A stretch of 20,456 nt of DNA from positions 1 to 20,456 of IMG/VR virus record IMGVR_UViG_3300008108_000523; one strand, 5' to 3'. A program made the position numbers and the translations under genes. The stretch comes from a virus. Shown piece after piece: positions 13,219 to 19,510 of the stretch (its first letter is position 1; the number at the start of each line of letters is the position of its first letter). The notes under the pieces are model-generated. The model made no database searches, was not told the DNA's origin, and worked only from the letters and a program-made list of their open reading frames with translations.

Positions 13219-13771
13219 CGGTCTTGTTAGCAAGATATGTAGAGATATTGTGATCAGCAGCTGGCGTCCTGATTACATTGTAGGATTAACAAGAGGTGGG
13301 CTGATTCCTGCTGTAATGATCAGTCATTATCTCAATGTTCCGATGTATGCCCTAGGAGTAAGCCTACGAGACGGTCAGGGCGGAGAAAGTAATTTATGGA
13401 TGGCCGAAGATGCTTTAGGTTATCCTAAAAAAGAAATATTCGTAAACGACGAAAACGATATAGGGGCTGTATTAGATGCAGCTGGTTCACTTTTAGAACA
13501 AGGTGAAAACTTTAAGAATATTCTTATTGTCGACGACATCAACGACACCGGTGCTACTTTTAATTGGATAATTAATGATTGGCCGAGTGGCTGTTTGCCT
13601 AACGATCCTGACTGGGAACACGTTTGGAACAATAATGTAAAATTTGCAGTATTAGTTGATAATCTAGCTAGTAAGTGCGAAGTTAAAATGGATTTTGTTG
13701 GAAAAGAAATCAACAAAGCAGAAAACGATGTTTGGGTTGATTTCCCTTGGGAAGATTGGTGGGCAAAATGA
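13184..13771 (+). CDS. phosphoribosyltransferase (PRTase family)
   Basis: This 195-residue protein carries the PRPP-binding motif ILIVDDINDTGATF (113-126), the hallmark of type I phosphoribosyltransferases, and the earlier YIVGLTRGGLIPAVM segment (31-45), which forms the PPi loop. Such enzymes join a base to PRPP; the closest style is purine (xanthine/guanine) salvage. The Trp-rich end (WVDFPWEDWWAK) is unusual. AAAGGAAAG precedes the ATG. In this setting it might salvage purines or charge a deazapurine base, but that is inference. Its stop overlaps the HIT gene start (ATGA). Confidence 0.83.
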   Translation: MNKLIFQQQELNGLVSKICRDIVISSWRPDYIVGLTRGGLIPAVMISHYLNVPMYALGVSLRDGQGGESNLWMAEDALGYPKKEIFVNDENDIGAVLDAAGSLLEQGENFKNILIVDDINDTGATFNWIINDWPSGCLPNDPDWEHVWNNNVKFAVLVDNLASKCEVKMDFVGKEINKAENDVWVDFPWEDWWAK

Positions 13772-14157
13772 ATGAAAAAATAATGAATGATCAAGCTGAG
13801 TCTATAGAGGATAGTCAAGCACCTTGGGATAATCTTGTAGACGAGGACTATCACGTAAAAGTATTTGCAGACAAATATCCGGTTACAGAAGGGCATCTGT
13901 TATTTGTACCTAAATATAACACAGTATCTGTACTAATGGATGCATTTGAAGATGCTGTGCGTGACGGTATACGTATGGTTGAAGAAGGACAGTGTGACGG
14001 TTTTAACATCGGTTTTAATTACGGAAAGTCAGCAGGACAAACCGTAGGTTGGCCCCACGTACATCTCATTCCGAGACGTAGTGGTGATATGGAAGACCCT
14101 ACTGGAGGCGTGAGACACGTCATACCAGAACGGGGCAATTATAGGAAATGGAAATGA
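13768..14157 (+). CDS. HIT-family hydrolase-like protein
   Basis: The ATG at 13768 overlaps the PRTase stop by ATGA and gives 129 residues; an in-frame start at 13747 would lie inside the PRTase gene. HIT features are visible: KYPVTEGHLLFVPK (36-49), FNIGFNYGKSAGQTV (79-93) and GWPHVHLIPRR (94-104). HIT enzymes hydrolyse nucleotide phosphoramidates and dinucleoside polyphosphates, using the central His of HxHxH. Here the first His is Trp (W95), but H97 (nucleophile position) and H99 are kept. Pairing with a PRTase and nucleotide enzymes suggests a nucleotide clean-up role. It ends in another ATGA overlap. Confidence 0.78.
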   Translation: MNEKIMNDQAESIEDSQAPWDNLVDEDYHVKVFADKYPVTEGHLLFVPKYNTVSVLMDAFEDAVRDGIRMVEEGQCDGFNIGFNYGKSAGQTVGWPHVHLIPRRSGDMEDPTGGVRHVIPERGNYRKWK

Positions 14158-14357
14158 GAAAAGAAATTCTTGATGCGCTAAGAGCGCATTTTTCAGCACA
14201 CGTTTTAAAACATAAAATGAATGTAGATATTATGTTAGGTAACCCTATGGCCATTCACGATCATACTGATTTAATGAGTGCTATTGAAAAAGAAATGGCT
14301 ATCATTGCCGAATATATGGATAAACTTGAAGTGTTGGATAAACATTTCAATATCTGA
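14154..14357 (+). CDS. small helical phage protein of unknown function
   Basis: I prefer the ATG at 14154 over the one at 14148: it makes the usual ATGA overlap with the HIT stop and puts AGGA (14143-14146) 7 bases upstream. The 67-residue product is mostly helical (MRKEILDALRAHFSAHVLKH; EKEMAIIAEYMDKLEVLDKH) and could form a coiled coil. It contains five histidines. I recall conserved relatives in marine T4-like phages. No function is known. Confidence 0.65.
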   Translation: MRKEILDALRAHFSAHVLKHKMNVDIMLGNPMAIHDHTDLMSAIEKEMAIIAEYMDKLEVLDKHFNI

Positions 14358-14375
14358 TTCTTTGAAAAACGCTCA

Positions 14376-14597
14376 ATGAGAAAGTACATCATTGGTTTTA
14401 TAGTGGCTAGTGTATTATGGGTGATTCTTCTCTCCAATGTAGAAATACCAGAATATAAGATATATGATTGTGGTATGGCAGAATGGCATCCAGATATCCC
14501 ACCTAGGGTAAAAGAAGAATGTAGAAATCGAAGAAAAAATGAAACAGAAACTGAAAAGCGCCTTTATGAGAACGGCAGAAATCTTCTCAGCACTTAG
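14376..14597 (+). CDS. small membrane-anchored or secreted protein
   Basis: This 73-residue protein begins with MRKYIIGFIVASVLWVILLS, a basic start followed by a hydrophobic stretch (residues 4-20) that is a signal peptide or membrane anchor. The rest (IPEYKIYDCGMAEWHPDIPP, then RVKEECRNR) is polar with two cysteines (32 and 49) and would lie in the periplasm. The coding region overlaps the dCMP deaminase gene by 59 bases, which is long for this window, but both N-termini look natural. The function is unknown. A link to the phage's own envelope interactions is possible. Confidence 0.6.
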   Translation: MRKYIIGFIVASVLWVILLSNVEIPEYKIYDCGMAEWHPDIPPRVKEECRNRRKNETETEKRLYENGRNLLST

Positions 14598-15057
14598 TCA
14601 TGCTCGTCGCTTACACGTTGGTGCTATTGTAGTCAAGGATGATAGAATTATCTCTATCGGCTACAACGGTATGCCGGCTGGTTGGGATAACAACTGCGAA
14701 GACAAAGTATATGATTCCGGCGCAGGTGGCTGGGTAAGTCCAGAAGAGTTTGAAGCTATGTATCCGTATACTGAATGGAACGAGGATGCGGAAGAAGAAT
14801 ACAGATATGGCTTAAAAACAAAATCAGAAGTACTACACGCAGAGTCAAACGCTATCGCAAAATTAGCTCGCAGTAACGAATCAGGACTTAACGCAGATTT
14901 ATTTGTTACACATAGTCCGTGTTTAGATTGTGCTAAATTGATATATCAATCCGGTATTAAAAATGTATATTTTAAAGAAAATTACAGAGACGATACTGGA
15001 ATAAATTTTTTAACCAAATCAGGAGTTAACGTTGAAAAGTTGGACATTGACAGTTGA
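14539..15057 (+). CDS. deoxycytidylate (dCMP) deaminase
   Basis: dCMP deaminase turns dCMP into dUMP to feed dTMP synthesis. The 172-residue sequence has the full deaminase signature: VLHAESNAIAKLA (98-110; H100 zinc ligand and E102 catalytic) and SPCLDCAKLI (126-135; C128 and C131 ligands). The start MKQKLKSAFMRTAEIFSALS and the LHVGAIVVKDDRIISIGYNG stretch are typical of phage dCMP deaminases such as T4 cd. A 30-residue insertion around 55-92 separates the N-terminal strands from HAE. It overlaps the small membrane-protein gene by 59 bases and the next small gene by 26 bases. Confidence 0.9.
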   Translation: MKQKLKSAFMRTAEIFSALSHARRLHVGAIVVKDDRIISIGYNGMPAGWDNNCEDKVYDSGAGGWVSPEEFEAMYPYTEWNEDAEEEYRYGLKTKSEVLHAESNAIAKLARSNESGLNADLFVTHSPCLDCAKLIYQSGIKNVYFKENYRDDTGINFLTKSGVNVEKLDIDS

Positions 15058-15196
15058 AGAAGATCCCGAAACCGGAGATAGTATTTTAACATTTCCTCCC
15101 GACCTGTTAAAAGAAGCAGATTGGAAAGAAGGTGATACTCTAGAATGGCTCGATCTAGGTGATGGCTCTTGGCAACTACGAAAAAAGAGTGTATAA
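15032..15196 (+). CDS. 54-residue AbrB/MazE-like protein, TTG start
   Basis: This small gene has AGGAG (15021-15025) 6 bases before a TTG start and fills the gap between the deaminase and QueE. It encodes KSWTLTVEEDPETGDSILTF, then PPDLLKEADWKEGDTLEWLD and a final SWQLRKKSV. The order of a strand, P-x-x-LL, a W-K-x-GD-x-L turn and a final strand matches the swapped-hairpin AbrB/SpoVT/MazE fold, which binds DNA. I recall near-identical small proteins in cyanophages. It could be a regulator; no toxin partner is beside it. The good ribosome site and the frame-long sense sequence make it a convincing gene despite the TTG. Confidence 0.75.
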   Translation: MKSWTLTVEEDPETGDSILTFPPDLLKEADWKEGDTLEWLDLGDGSWQLRKKSV

Positions 15197-15197
15197 T
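15169..15197 (+). promoter_or_regulatory. possible sigma70-type promoter before queE
   Basis: TTGGCA (15169-15174) and TATAAT (15192-15197) lie 17 bases apart: five of six and six of six consensus matches. They sit in the last codons of the AbrB-like gene. The expected start (about 15204) falls at the QueE ATG (15203), so a transcript would be leaderless or would use a slightly shifted start. The match is good, but the lack of leader lowers confidence. Confidence 0.38.
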
Positions 15198-15202
15198 AAA
15201 AT

Positions 15203-16054
15203 ATGGAAAAAATTAAATTAGCAGAGCTGTTTTACAGCATACAGGGAGAAGGACGTTTTATGGGCGTTCCTTCAGTGTTTATGAGAACATTTGGTTGCAA
15301 TTTTAAGTGTGCCGGGTTTGGCATGCCTAAAGGAGAATCAACTACTGAAGTTGATCCTATTGCTAACAATGTACATCTGTATAAAACTTATGAAGAGTTA
15401 CCTCTAGTATCAACAGGCTGTGATAGCTATGCTTCGTGGCATCCAGCTTTTAAACATCTGAGTCCTTTTTATAGCCCGGACGAGATCGCAGAAAACATAA
15501 TGAAGATTCTACCATACGGTAAATGGGAAGATGAACATTTAGTTATTACTGGAGGGGAGCCTTTGTTAAAATGGCAAAATATCTATCCGGAACTTTTAAA
15601 TCATCCTAAGATGGAAGGTTTAAAAGAAATTACTTTTGAAACTAATGGTACTCAAAATCTTACACCCGAATTTAAAAAATATCTATTAGATTGGGGTATT
15701 GAAAAAAGAGGTTACACTAGATTAACGTTTTCTGTTAGTGCGAAATTAAGTTGCAGCGGCGAAGAAAGATCTGTAGCTATTCGACCTGATGTTGTATGCG
15801 AATATCAAGAAGTAGGCTACGCCTATCTAAAATTTGTAGTAGCCACAGAAGACGACGCCGAAGAAGCCTTAGAAACTGTAGACATTTATCGTGCAGAAGG
15901 CTTTACTGGTCCTGTATATTTGATGCCAGTGGGTGGAGTAGAAAGTGTTTATACATTAAATAATCGCCGTGTAGCGGAACTGGCAATGAAAAATGGTCTA
16001 CGCTATTCAGATCGCTTGCAGGTGCCTTTGTTTAAAAATGAGTGGGGAACTTAA
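15203..16054 (+). CDS. queE: 7-carboxy-7-deazaguanine synthase (QueE), radical SAM, with insertion in the cluster loop
   Basis: QueE converts carboxytetrahydropterin to 7-carboxy-7-deazaguanine. The 283-residue sequence begins LAELFYSIQGEGRFMGVPSV (6-25), the QueE hallmark, then RTFGCNFKC (28-36). In ordinary QueE the next residues are xxCD(S/T), completing the CxxxCxxC iron-sulfur motif. Here position 39 is Phe, and the third cysteine is found at C73 in TGCDSYASW, which matches the bacterial CDSxxxW pattern. A block of 34 residues thus sits inside the cluster loop. The SAM motif ITGGEPLL follows at about 116-123. The protein is longer than typical QueE (about 220-245). Synteny with FolE, the QueD-like protein and DpdA supports the role. 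Confidence 0.87.
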   Translation: MEKIKLAELFYSIQGEGRFMGVPSVFMRTFGCNFKCAGFGMPKGESTTEVDPIANNVHLYKTYEELPLVSTGCDSYASWHPAFKHLSPFYSPDEIAENIMKILPYGKWEDEHLVITGGEPLLKWQNIYPELLNHPKMEGLKEITFETNGTQNLTPEFKKYLLDWGIEKRGYTRLTFSVSAKLSCSGEERSVAIRPDVVCEYQEVGYAYLKFVVATEDDAEEALETVDIYRAEGFTGPVYLMPVGGVESVYTLNNRRVAELAMKNGLRYSDRLQVPLFKNEWGT

Positions 16055-16491
16055 TGAAACTGATCAAAAAACTATTAGGTATTGATAAGATCCAAGAGAG
16101 TTTAGTGCAGGCACAAAAAGCTCTAGAAGAAGCAGAAATTAGAAAACAACAAGCAGAAGAATCTGCCAAACTTGCTCAAGAACAAGAAGAGTTAGCCAAA
16201 TTATCGCCAAAAGATCGTGCTACTCGAAAGAAAGAACCTTGGGTCGGAGTCATTAATACTCACGTAAACAAAGATAACATTCGTAACGGTTTTTTTGAGC
16301 TTGACTGGAATGAGTTCTTTGTGCTACAATTAAAGCAAGACGGTTATGGTGCAGACGGTGACAAGGACGAGGAAATTGTCGATCGTTGGTTCCGTGAACT
16401 TTGCGCCAACGTAGTTGTCGATGGTGATTTTGGTGGCCCTGTTAATACAGGTGTTATAGACATACAATCAGTAAAGAAGAAAAATCAATGA
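16054..16491 (+). CDS. conserved T4-like phage protein with coiled-coil start
   Basis: The ATG at 16054 overlaps the QueE stop by one base; an in-frame GTG at 16042 is less likely. The 145-residue product starts MKLIKKLLGIDKIQESLVQA and continues as a Glu/Gln/Lys/Ala-rich coiled coil (about 10-55). It then has a compact domain with PWVGVINTHVNKDNIRNGFF and LDWNEFFVLQL (about 68-100). I recall this second part as conserved among marine T4-like phages, without an assigned function. It overlaps RNase H by an ATGA. Confidence 0.7.
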   Translation: MKLIKKLLGIDKIQESLVQAQKALEEAEIRKQQAEESAKLAQEQEELAKLSPKDRATRKKEPWVGVINTHVNKDNIRNGFFELDWNEFFVLQLKQDGYGADGDKDEEIVDRWFRELCANVVVDGDFGGPVNTGVIDIQSVKKKNQ

Positions 16492-17498
16492 CCTATATTT
16501 TAGTTGATACAGCAAATACATTTTTTCGTGCTCGCCACGTAATCAACGGCGATGCTGATATCAAGTTAGGTATGGCTTTTCATATTACCTTAAATTCAAT
16601 ACGAAAAGCGTGGCAACAGTTTAACGGAAGTCATGTTATCTTCTGTTTAGAAGGCAGATCGTGGCGCAAAGATTATTATGCTCCCTATAAGCGTAATCGT
16701 GCAGATGCTCGTGCTGCTCATAACGAAAGAGAACAAGAAGAAGAACGTGTATTTTGGGAAGCATTTGATACATTTAAAGAATTTGTAACAGAAAAGACCA
16801 ACTGTACAGTTCTACAAAATTCTCAGCTAGAAGCGGACGATCTAATCGCAGGTTGGATACAGAGCCATCCGAATGATAACCATGTGATCATCAGTACTGA
16901 CACAGACTTCGTACAACTGATCGCCTCCAATGTTAAACAGTATAACGGAGTAATGGAACACGTTATCACACACGAAGGAATCTTTGATGACAAAGGCAAG
17001 CCCGTCATTGACAAGAAAACTAAAGAAGCGAAAGCCGCTCCAAATCCAGAATGGCTACTCTTTGAAAAATGTATGCGTGGTGATACCAGTGATAATGTCT
17101 TCTCGGCATATCCAGGTGTGCGTACTAAAGGCACAAGCAAAAAAGTGGGTCTTACTGAAGCGTTCGAGGATCGTGGCACCAAAGGATATGCGTGGAATAA
17201 TCTCATGCTACAGAGATGGACCGATCACGAAGGTAAAGAACATCGAGTCTTAGAAGATTATGAACGCAATCGCAGGTTGATCGATCTTAGCTATCAACCC
17301 GATGACATTAAAGAAATTATTGCAACCACGATTGCAGAAGCTACTAATTCCAATAAAAATATTAACCAGGTTGGTGTGAAGTTAATGAAATTTTGCGGTC
17401 TCTATGACCTTAAGAAAATTTCTGAACAGGCACAAAGTTATGCGGAGCCATTAAATGCTAGATACAATATTAAAGAAGATCACAGCTTGTCCGTTTGA
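16488..17498 (+). CDS. rnh: RNase H / 5'-3' exonuclease (FEN family, T4 Rnh-like)
   Basis: T4 RNase H removes RNA primers and flaps from lagging strands. This 336-residue protein shows the FEN metal-binding acids in order: ILVDTAN (4-10, D7), LEADDLIAGW (114-123), ISTDTDFVQLI (135-145, D138 and D140) and CMRGDTSDNVFSAYPGVRTKG (D199, D202), followed by the DNA-binding helix-turn region. The basic segment SWRKDYYAPYKRNR (58-71) fits the arch that contacts the 5' flap. The length is near T4 Rnh (305). It overlaps the previous gene by ATGA. With gp43 and gp45 in the window it belongs to the replisome set. Confidence 0.9.
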   Translation: MTYILVDTANTFFRARHVINGDADIKLGMAFHITLNSIRKAWQQFNGSHVIFCLEGRSWRKDYYAPYKRNRADARAAHNEREQEEERVFWEAFDTFKEFVTEKTNCTVLQNSQLEADDLIAGWIQSHPNDNHVIISTDTDFVQLIASNVKQYNGVMEHVITHEGIFDDKGKPVIDKKTKEAKAAPNPEWLLFEKCMRGDTSDNVFSAYPGVRTKGTSKKVGLTEAFEDRGTKGYAWNNLMLQRWTDHEGKEHRVLEDYERNRRLIDLSYQPDDIKEIIATTIAEATNSNKNINQVGVKLMKFCGLYDLKKISEQAQSYAEPLNARYNIKEDHSLSV

Positions 17499-17541
17499 TT
17501 TGAGTTGTGAATCTCGAACAGACACTTGTTGGGAGGAACCA

Positions 17542-18018
17542 ATGACAGACTTACACGCAAAGCCAATTATCGATAATAAGTTTTGGATAATAGAAAAAGA
17601 TGGAGAAAAAGTTGCCACTTTGAGAAAAGATGAAGATAACAGATTTGTTATGAGTAATCAATTAGGTATTAAAATTTACGATAATAAAAAAAGTTTAACT
17701 GATCAATTTGGTAAAGATTTTTTTGTTGCTAAAATTGTTCAAGAATCTCGATGCGCTCAGCCTAACGAAATTCATGGTTATAGCTGTAGCACTACACCCC
17801 ACAATGCTATGTTTGATATAAAAAGAAAACTTCCTTTGTTTACAAAAAGTGAAGATTCAAAAAGTTTATACTGTGCCGGTTACTATGTTATTCGATTCGA
17901 CAAGGGATGGGTAAAAAGTTTTTGTCCTAAATTAATCACTCTTCAAAGATACGAATACCAAGGACCTTTTAAAACAGAAATTGAAATGAAACAGGTATTA
18001 TCAAATGTCTCTAAATAA
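17542..18018 (+). CDS. conserved T4-like phage protein of unknown function
   Basis: The ATG at 17542 is chosen because GGAGG lies just upstream (about 17531-17535). An earlier in-frame ATG at 17455 would overlap RNase H and add a Cys-rich, unlikely leader. The 158-residue product starts MTDLHAKPIIDNKFWIIEKD and has strand-rich sequence. It contains LYCAGYYVIRFDKGWVKSFC near 111-130 and ends in a helix (EIEMKQVLSNVSK). I recall close relatives in cyanophages. No motif gives a function. It overlaps the next gene by 14 bases. Confidence 0.75.
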   Translation: MTDLHAKPIIDNKFWIIEKDGEKVATLRKDEDNRFVMSNQLGIKIYDNKKSLTDQFGKDFFVAKIVQESRCAQPNEIHGYSCSTTPHNAMFDIKRKLPLFTKSEDSKSLYCAGYYVIRFDKGWVKSFCPKLITLQRYEYQGPFKTEIEMKQVLSNVSK

Positions 18019-18253
18019 TATTCCAGCCAATTTAGCGTCTGTTGAAAAATTACTACAACGGGTAAATTCAGCAGAAAAGTCTAATCAAAAAGAAATTAGA
18101 ATAACCATACAAGAAGCTAGAGAATTAACTAACGAACTTGCACTAATAACAGCTAAATTGGGTAAAACTATTCAAGAAATACATCAAATTTTGTCTGAAG
18201 TACGCGAATCTACTACTAAGATAGACGTAAAATTTGACGGCGGGTCTTTCTAA
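18005..18253 (+). CDS. small coiled-coil phage protein
   Basis: This 82-residue protein consists mainly of long helices (SVEKLLQRVNSAEKSNQKEI; ARELTNELALITAKLGKTIQ; EIHQILSEVRES) and ends in a short strand (KIDVKFDGGSF). It looks like a coiled-coil oligomer. I recall conserved relatives in marine T4-like phages, unassigned. It overlaps the previous gene by 14 bases and ends just before a promoter-like region. Confidence 0.7.
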   Translation: MSLNNIPANLASVEKLLQRVNSAEKSNQKEIRITIQEARELTNELALITAKLGKTIQEIHQILSEVRESTTKIDVKFDGGSF

Positions 18254-18265
18254 AAGATATAAATA
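18234..18265 (+). promoter_or_regulatory. perfect late box (TATAAATA) with a -35-like element
   Basis: TATAAATA (18258-18265) is a perfect T4 late box. It also reads as a -10 element TATAAA, with TTGACG (18234-18239) 18 bases upstream. Initiation near 18270 would serve the gene at 18301. The intergenic region is 47 bases, one of the longer gaps in this part of the window, which supports a real promoter. Confidence 0.5.
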
Positions 18266-18295
18266 TATACGTGCTTAATTATTAGGACACGTATA
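18266..18295 (+). repeat. 8-bp inverted repeat in the leader of the gene at 18301
   Basis: TATACGTG (18266-18273) and CACGTATA (18288-18295) are perfect reverse complements around a 14-base AT-rich spacer. The repeat covers the predicted transcription start and ends 5 bases before the ATG at 18301; no Shine-Dalgarno site is seen between them. It may be a protein-binding palindrome. As an RNA hairpin it would need a start upstream of 18266. Confidence 0.6.
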
Positions 18296-18300
18296 GAAAA

Positions 18301-18585
18301 ATGAGTAGACCAAAACCTCGAGTAATACTCGAGTATGCAAACAAAGAAAATTTTAAGGTAGAACAAATTCTAGATAGTGAAGCTATCTGGGCGGTATTCT
18401 ACAAAGGCAAACCTTTTAATCTGAAAAGTGGCAGTCTCGTTTCTAGTTATCCTGGACCGAAGTATAAAAAGGTAAGTTTTTCAAATCCCGGTCATGCATA
18501 CAATTTAGCAAAGAAGTTGAATAGAATTTTTAAAACCGCAGACTTTTCAGTTTATAAACTTACCGACGGCGAAGAACTGAAATAA
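18301..18585 (+). CDS. conserved small T4-like phage protein of unknown function
   Basis: A 94-residue basic protein: MSRPKPRVILEYANKENFKV, then AIWAVFYKGKPFNL (29-42), SYPGPKYKKVSFSNPGHAYN (49-68) and a helix LAKKLNRIF. The compact alpha/beta look and the many lysines suggest a small folded protein, perhaps nucleic-acid binding. I recall strongly conserved relatives in marine T4-like phages with no function. It has its own upstream promoter-like site and inverted repeat. Confidence 0.72.
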   Translation: MSRPKPRVILEYANKENFKVEQILDSEAIWAVFYKGKPFNLKSGSLVSSYPGPKYKKVSFSNPGHAYNLAKKLNRIFKTADFSVYKLTDGEELK

Positions 18586-18586
18586 T

Positions 18587-18988
18587 ATGGATCGAAAGGA
18601 TACCTATACACAGGTATTTTTAAAAGCAGGCGGTGAATCATACGACGATTCGACCGTAAAAAAATTTAGATCGATATGGTGGCAGAACAATCGAGAAAAG
18701 AACAGCGGCGGATTAAGAATCACAGAAAACTGTATCGATTTTATAGAAAATCAAGCTAAAATAAAAACCTACAAAATCGACTTTCCTAAAGATTTAATCA
18801 TAGGACCCCAAGTCCTAATTTGGTTAGATCAATTTATAGAATCTCCTTTTTATTTAGAAAAAAAATTTATCAAAGTTCTAACAGAAAAAGCAGCATTTGA
18901 ACTATACCTGTTTTCAGGCGATGTTAAAAAGATGGGCAGTTCAAAAGCTCTTGCCAAACGATTCAACCAAGAATTAACTCCACAATAA
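18587..18988 (+). CDS. conserved T4-like phage protein of unknown function
   Basis: This 133-residue protein starts one base after the previous stop. It shows KKFRSIWWQNNREKNSGGLR (25-44), TYKIDFPKDLIIGPQVLIWL (60-79) and a final part ELYLFSGDVKKMGSSKALAK. Length and pattern match proteins I recall as near-universal in marine T4-like phages, but I cannot name one. The mix of basic and aromatic residues would suit nucleic-acid contact; that is a guess. Confidence 0.72.
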   Translation: MDRKDTYTQVFLKAGGESYDDSTVKKFRSIWWQNNREKNSGGLRITENCIDFIENQAKIKTYKIDFPKDLIIGPQVLIWLDQFIESPFYLEKKFIKVLTEKAAFELYLFSGDVKKMGSSKALAKRFNQELTPQ

Positions 18989-18996
18989 TTAGATAT

Positions 18997-19004
18997 TATA
19001 AATA
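18997..19004 (+). promoter_or_regulatory. perfect T4-type late promoter box
   Basis: TATAAATA lies in a 23-base gap and ends 7 bases before the ATG at 19012. With the usual late start about six bases after the box, the transcript would begin near 19010 and carry only two bases before the ATG, so it would be leaderless or nearly so. A weak -35-like TTAACT (18974-18979) is also present 17 bases upstream. Confidence 0.45.
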
Positions 19005-19011
19005 TTTCACG

Positions 19012-19287
19012 ATGTTAGATCTAAACCCATTAGACGTTTTGAATCAAAGATTTTTAAAATTTATCCCTCCTCATTTTGCTAAAATGAGATTATCCAAAAT
19101 TGATTTTCAAATCAACGAAATCAAAGATTGGATAGATGTAAAATGTAAGAATCGATATTCAATTTCAAAATTACCACAGATTGACGAAAATGGTAAGTTG
19201 AATATAAGTGTGTTTGTTGGGTTCGAAGATCACAAAGAATTAACATTTTTTATGCTCGGATGCCCATTTATAAGGAGAAACCAATGA
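19012..19287 (+). CDS. small conserved phage protein of unknown function
   Basis: A 91-residue protein: MLDLNPLDVLNQRFLKFIPP, HFAKMRLSKIDFQINEIKDW (21-40), then a strand-rich end with NISVFVGFEDHKELTFFMLG and a basic tail CPFIRRNQ. I recall similar proteins in cyanophages. No motif is recognised. There is no Shine-Dalgarno site before the ATG, in keeping with the very close late-promoter box. Its stop overlaps the next start (ATGA). Confidence 0.68.
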   Translation: MLDLNPLDVLNQRFLKFIPPHFAKMRLSKIDFQINEIKDWIDVKCKNRYSISKLPQIDENGKLNISVFVGFEDHKELTFFMLGCPFIRRNQ

Positions 19288-19508
19288 CCGAAGAAATTAA
19301 AGAACAACAACCGGCCCCTGAAACTGCACAGCAGCAGGCTAACGGACAGCAGGTTACAGATCTAAATCTAAATGATCTTGCTGCTTTGAAAAGTATTATC
19401 GACGTTGCTTCATCGAGAGGTGCCTTTAAGGCAGCTGAGATGGAACCGGTTGGTAAAATCTATAACAAACTATCAACATTTTTAGATTCAGTTACTAAAA
19501 AGGATTAA
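19284..19508 (+). CDS. small Gln-rich phage protein of unknown function
   Basis: The ATG at 19284 has AGGAG about 8 bases upstream; an earlier in-frame ATG at 19260 lies further inside the previous gene and lacks one. The 74-residue product has a Gln/Glu/Pro-rich, probably flexible start (EEIKEQQPAPETAQQQANGQ) and a helical end (LAALKSIIDVASSRGAFKAA; then PVGKIYNKLSTFLDSV). I recall a similar flexible-plus-helical layout in small cyanophage proteins. No function is known. Confidence 0.7.
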   Translation: MTEEIKEQQPAPETAQQQANGQQVTDLNLNDLAALKSIIDVASSRGAFKAAEMEPVGKIYNKLSTFLDSVTKKD

Positions 19509-19510
19509 AA

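Noticed and set aside
13420-13896. 158-codon minus-strand open frame
   Set aside because: It lies opposite the PRTase and HIT genes, whose motifs are clear; its translation is low-complexity Ser/Phe/Leu with no domain.
14148-14153. Two extra N-terminal codons for the gene at 14154
   Set aside because: The ATG at 14148 is only 1-2 bases from AGGA, too close for efficient initiation; the ATG at 14154 has proper spacing.
16281-16300. T-run after CGTAACG as a terminator
   Set aside because: The possible stem is only about 3 bp and lies within a clear coding region.
16823-17206. 127-codon minus-strand open frame
   Set aside because: It lies opposite the metal-site region of RNase H; no ribosome site or recognisable features.
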